Source: Paenibacillus sp. FSL R5-0623
GTDB taxonomy: Bacteria > Bacillota > Bacilli > Paenibacillales > Paenibacillaceae
Direction of reading: 5' to 3'
DNA length: 64,000 nt
Assembly: GCF_037974265.1 (NCBI RefSeq)
Contig: NZ_CP150233.1
Coordinates: forward strand, 6,014,001-6,078,000
In this document: positions 61,201 through 64,000 of the stretch, in pieces
How the letters are laid out: each line of letters starts with the position of its first letter
Numbering within the stretch: position 1 is the first letter of the stretch
Program-made: the position numbers and the translations under genes
Notes under the pieces: generated by a model
Database searches by the model: none
What the model was told of the DNA's origin: nothing
What the model saw: the letters and a program-made list of their open reading frames with translations, nothing else

Positions 61201-64000
61201 GCCGAGCCAGGCTTCGGCACGCTCTCGCAGCGGCGTTTGTGTCAACAGCACTTTCGCTCCGCTGTCTTCCAGCATGAACCGCACGCGGTCTGCCGGATAA
61301 TCCGGGTCAAGCGGTATATACGCCCCGCCCGCTTTCCAGACGGCCAGCACGGCCACCAGCAAATCGACCGAACGCTCGGCGAGAATGCCGACGATTGACT
61401 CCCGGCCGATGCCACTTGTGCGCAGTGTAGCCGCCAAGCGGTTCGCTCGTTCGTTCAGCTCCACATACGTTAGTCGGTTATTTTCATACACGACGGCTTC
61501 CGCTTTCGGTGTACGTTCCGCCTGTTCCTCGAACAGGCGGTGGAACGCCGCCACAGGAGCCTCTTCCGGCTGCGCCGGGTTAAACGCGCAGACCATTTCT
61601 TCTTTTTCCGCTGCTGTCAGCAAGTCCAGCTCGGCAATCTTCGCATCTGGACGGTTCACAATTGTCACGAGCAACTGCTCGTAATGTTTTGCCAACCGTT
61701 CAATCGTCTCCCTTTTATAAAGAGCAGTCGCATATTCGAAGCTGTAATCCAATCCGCCGTTTTCCTCGCCCACATCCAAGCTGATATCAAACTTCGCAGT
61801 ATCCAGTACGCTCGGATAAGGAATCAGGCGAAGCCCTTCCAGCTCAAATTGCTCATTCTCCGTATTTTGCATCGTAAACATCGTGTCGAAGAGTGGATTA
61901 CGGCTTAAATCACGGGTGACTTGCACCTTGTCCACCAATTGTTCAAACGGATAGTTCTGATACTCAAACGCACGCAGAGTTGTTTCTTTGACTTCGTTTA
62001 GGTATGACAGGAATGTCTTCTCCGAAGCCGGATAACTGCGAATCGCCAACGTGTTTAGGAAAATCCCGATTAACGGCTGCACATCTCCATGATTCCTTCC
62101 GGCAATCGGCGTACCAACGATCACATCTTCCTGACCTGAATATTTGTGCAAAAGCATGTTATACGCCGCAAGTAGCACCATAAACAGCGTCGTGCCCGTT
62201 TCCGAAGCCAGCTGTTTCAGGCCGTCGGTTTTTGAAGCGTCGAAGAAAAACTCCATCGTTTGGCCCTCATAGCTCTGTACAGCAGGACGTGGATAGTCGG
62301 TCGGCATTTCCAGCACTGGAAGCTCGCCCTGGAACATGTCCAGCCAATACATCCCCTGATGCTGAAGCCGTTCCTGTTGCTCCTGCGAATGCTGCCAAAC
62401 GGTGTAGTCTTTGTACTGAATGCGCAGCGGCTCCAATTGCTCTCCACCATACAAACGCACAAATTCTTCAACAAAGATTTCCATCGAAACGCCGTCAGAA
62501 ATAATATGATGCATGTCGTACATCAGAATATGGCGTTCCGCAGCCAGTTCAACAAGGCCTACCCTCAACAGCGGTGGCTTAGCCAAGTCAAATGGACGGA
62601 CGAAACCGTGAACCACCGCTTCGACCTCTTGCTCATCCGCTTGATAGAACTCCACCTCAAAATTCACATCCTGGTAAACCCGCTGTGATGCTTCGCCGTC
62701 CACCATTTCGAACCCGGTGCGCAGCATTTCATGCCGCGCCACGAGCTTACGGAACGTTTCTTCGAACCTTGTTCGGTCCAAAGCACCTTCCAGCAGCATC
62801 GCTTCCGGCATGTTGTAGCTAAGCTCCGCACCTTCCAGCTGATTCAGGATAAAGAGACGTTTTTGAGCAAAAGATTGCGGGTACACCTCTCGGTCATCCG
62901 CCACCGGAATGGCAACAAATGTCTGCTCATCCAGCCGGTAAATGACGGCCGCCATGCTCTCGATCGTGGAATGGCGGAACACGTCGCGCAGTGGCAGATC
63001 CACGTTTAACTCTTTATGAATCTTGCTAACCAACGTTGTCGCGCGCAGGGAGTGGCCACCGATGTCGAAGAAGTTATCGTGAACACCAATCTCCTTTGTA
63101 AGCCCAAGCACTTCCTGCCAAATGACCACCAGCTTCATTTCCAGCTCATTGCGTGGTGCGACATACTGTGTTCCGCTTCCCGCTTCTCCTTCCGGCGCTG
63201 GCAGCGCCTTTCGGTCAAGCTTCCCGTTCGGTGTCAGAGGCAGATGCTCCAGCTCCACGAAGTACGACGGGATCATGTAACCCGGTAGCTCCTGTGCCAG
63301 CGCGCTGCGCAGATCGTTCACCAACAGCCTCGCACCAGTATTCGGTGTGTAATACGCACACAGCATCTTCTGCCCGTTCGCATCATCACTTCGAACCAGC
63401 ACCACCGCTTCGCGCACACCTTCCACCCGCAGCAGCTGCGACTCTATCTCACCCGTCTCGATCCGGTAACCCCGAATTTTCGCTTGGTTGTCGATTCGGC
63501 CGATGAAGTCCACGTTCCCGTCTTCCATCCACCGCGCCAAGTCTCCCGTGCGGTACAGCCGCTCGCCCGTGACAAATGGGCTGCCCACAAACTTCTCTTC
63601 AGTCAGCTCTGGACGGTTCAAGTACCCGCGCGCCACACCGACTCCGCCGATAACCAATTCGCCCAGCACCCCGACCGGTACGGGATTCAGATGTGCATCC
63701 ACGATGTAAAACTTCGCATTTAACCATGCTTTTCCAATCGGCACATGGCCTGTCTGCGGCAGTTTCTCCAACTGCTCGTCATAGAAACTGGAGTCGATTG
63801 CCGCTTCCGTCACGCCGTAGGCGTTGATGATGCGGAACGACAGGCCGAACCGTTCCTGCAAGGTCCGGTAATCTGCCACACTGCAGCTGTCCGAGCTAGT
63901 GATCAACAGCTCCATACCGCTTAACTCCAACCCCTGCTCATGCACATGCTCCATGAACGGCACGATCAGTGCTGGTGTTGATTCAAAGATCGACACTTGC
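58264..64000 (-). CDS. pmxA: Polymyxin synthetase PmxA, C-terminal part (modules 8-9 and a terminal C domain; cut at right edge)
   Basis: About 1912 residues of PmxA are in the window; the N-terminal modules 6 and 7 lie to the right. Order: partial A8 (from the IFESTPAL motif onward), T8 (GGHSL near 63050), C9 (HHIISDG near 62510), A9 (about 61550-59900), T9 near 59770, C10 (HHIVSDG near 59210) and a short C-terminal tail. A9 reads the Dab code DVGEISAIDK; the visible A8 residues (E, I, S, A, I, D) match it. This places Dab8 and Dab9, with C10 joining the chain to Thr10 on PmxB. The frame is open through the right edge, so the true start is outside. It is the first pmx gene transcribed, with residues 6 and 7 unknown. 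Confidence 0.95.
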   Translation of the reverse strand, partial: QVSIFESTPALIVPFMEHVHEQGLELSGMELLITSSDSCSVADYRTLQERFGLSFRIINAYGVTEAAIDSSFYDEQLEKLPQTGHVPIGKAWLNAKFYIVDAHLNPVPVGVLGELVIGGVGVARGYLNRPELTEEKFVGSPFVTGERLYRTGDLARWMEDGNVDFIGRIDNQAKIRGYRIETGEIESQLLRVEGVREAVVLVRSDDANGQKMLCAYYTPNTGARLLVNDLRSALAQELPGYMIPSYFVELEHLPLTPNGKLDRKALPAPEGEAGSGTQYVAPRNELEMKLVVIWQEVLGLTKEIGVHDNFFDIGGHSLRATTLVSKIHKELNVDLPLRDVFRHSTIESMAAVIYRLDEQTFVAIPVADDREVYPQSFAQKRLFILNQLEGAELSYNMPEAMLLEGALDRTRFEETFRKLVARHEMLRTGFEMVDGEASQRVYQDVNFEVEFYQADEQEVEAVVHGFVRPFDLAKPPLLRVGLVELAAERHILMYDMHHIISDGVSMEIFVEEFVRLYGGEQLEPLRIQYKDYTVWQHSQEQQERLQHQGMYWLDMFQGELPVLEMPTDYPRPAVQSYEGQTMEFFFDASKTDGLKQLASETGTTLFMVLLAAYNMLLHKYSGQEDVIVGTPIAGRNHGDVQPLIGIFLNTLAIRSYPASEKTFLSYLNEVKETTLRAFEYQNYPFEQLVDKVQVTRDLSRNPLFDTMFTMQNTENEQFELEGLRLIPYPSVLDTAKFDISLDVGEENGGLDYSFEYATALYKRETIERLAKHYEQLLVTIVNRPDAKIAELDLLTAAEKEEMVCAFNPAQPEEAPVAAFHRLFEEQAERTPKAEAVVYENNRLTYVELNERANRLAATLRTSGIGRESIVGILAERSVDLLVAVLAVWKAGGAYIPLDPDYPADRVRFMLEDSGAKVLLTQTPLRERAEAWLGEEELSLAKVLYLDDEMSYSEDRENAPMDFGQGSSMVSGLVSGELTGAVNGGGESHPNDVDVVGMDSFHEARPEDLAYVIYTSGTTGKPKGVMIEHRSLVNTAAGYRREYRLDQFPVRLLQLASFSFDVFVGDIARTLYNGGSMVIVPKDDRIDPSRLHYWIEREQVTIFESTPALIVPFMEYVHEQGLELSGMELLITSSDSCSVADYRTLQERFGPSFRIINAYGVTEAAIDSSFYDEDLEKLPQTGHVPIGKAWLNAKFYIVDAHLNPVPVGVLGELVIGSVGVARGYLNRPELTEEKFVDSPFTAGERLYRTGDLARWMEDGNVDFIGRIDNQAKIRGYRIETGEIESQLLRVEGVREAVVLVRSDANGQKALCAYYTPDTGAKLLVNDLRSALALELPGYMIPSYFVELQRLPLTPNGKLDRKALPVPEGEAGSGTEYVAPRNELETKLAVIWQEVLGLTKEIGVYDNFFDIGGHSLRATTLAGKVFKELNVNLPLRDVFRHSTIASMADAIARMERREHEAIPQAEERECYPLSSAQKRLFIQHTLDGADQLYNMPELVQVEGKFDLDRLEASLRKLITRHESLRTGFEMVKGEAVQRIYTQVDFAIEHHQADTEDTAQVEQIVRNFVRPFDLGKPPLLRAGVVELEPNRYILLFDMHHIVSDGISMAIVMDEFSSLYAGEELLPLRIQYKDYAVWQQSEVHRERIGRQEAYWLQTFEGDLPTGDLPMDYERSTVRNYEGAHLEFDVDASLSARLRELAAERESTLYMVLLAAYTVLLSKYSGQEDLIVGTPVAGRTNADLESVIGMFVNTLALRNRPSGEKTFLSYLDEVKETALGAFENQDYPFEELVERLNVKREPGRFPLFDAVFDLQNIEERDAELEGVSLKNYELDHLEEAKFDLTLFMYENEGSLSGGFFYATKLFKETMIRTLTEDYLRVLSQIVENPQYELSRIECHKPAAGAKSAVDTIEFAF

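Noticed and set aside
33780..64000. Repeats in the pmx region as a possible CRISPR or tandem-repeat array
   Set aside because: The repeats are kilobase-long coding copies of adenylation and condensation domains in frame, not short direct repeats with spacers.
1..64000. The left PKS operon and the polymyxin operon as one hybrid cluster
   Set aside because: They are separated by about 28 kb of unrelated genes with their own promoters and terminators, and polymyxin synthesis needs no polyketide step.

Overview
The window looks like chromosome from a spore-forming Firmicute of the Paenibacillus polymyxa group. Three things support this. A nearly complete polymyxin synthetase operon fills the right half. 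A three-gene GerA/GerB/GerC-type germinant receptor operon is present. The signals are Firmicute-like: strong Shine-Dalgarno sequences, sigma-A promoters and a SAM-I riboswitch. No rRNA, tRNA, CRISPR array, transposase or prophage gene was seen.

Left edge (1-4.5 kb, minus strand): the start of a polyketide operon that runs off the window. In transcription order it encodes a NusG-family paralogue of LoaP type, a KAS III-like enzyme, a type II thioesterase, an ACP fused to a truncated condensation domain, and a PKS that begins with a ketosynthase. A 295-base leader lies between the LoaP-like gene and the KAS III-like gene. It carries a 14-codon ORF, two hairpins and an intrinsic terminator, the layout expected if LoaP antiterminates the operon. 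The KAS III-like enzyme keeps its cysteine but has lost the usual His and Asn. This is the least familiar system in the window.

Middle (4.6-32 kb): ordinary accessory and housekeeping genes. In order these are a SnoaL-like protein with an Rrf2 regulator; an AraC regulator divergent from an oxidoreductase/aldo-keto reductase pair; a second oxidoreductase with a TIM-barrel isomerase, followed by another AraC regulator; and a two-component system with an FtsX-type ABC exporter. Next come a SAM-riboswitch-controlled S-methylmethionine uptake and homocysteine methyltransferase operon, the Ger operon, a soluble PAS/MCP-signal protein, a remnant of an EAL domain, and a group of VOC, WYL, MFS, LysR, MerR and nitroreductase genes.

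Right (32.2-64 kb, minus strand): the polymyxin operon, transcribed pmxA-pmxB-pmxC-pmxD-pmxE; pmxA is cut by the window end. Specificity codes read from the A domains give Dab1-Thr2-Dab3-Dab4-Dab5 on PmxE, Dab8 (partial code) and Dab9 on the visible part of PmxA, and Thr10 on PmxB, which ends in the thioesterase. An epimerization domain follows module 3 and the next condensation domain looks like a D-acceptor type, so residue 3 should be D-Dab, as in polymyxins A and P rather than B and E. Modules 6 and 7 lie outside the window, so the exact congener cannot be called. Gene order does not follow assembly order (PmxE, then PmxA, then PmxB). PmxC and PmxD are ABC exporters.
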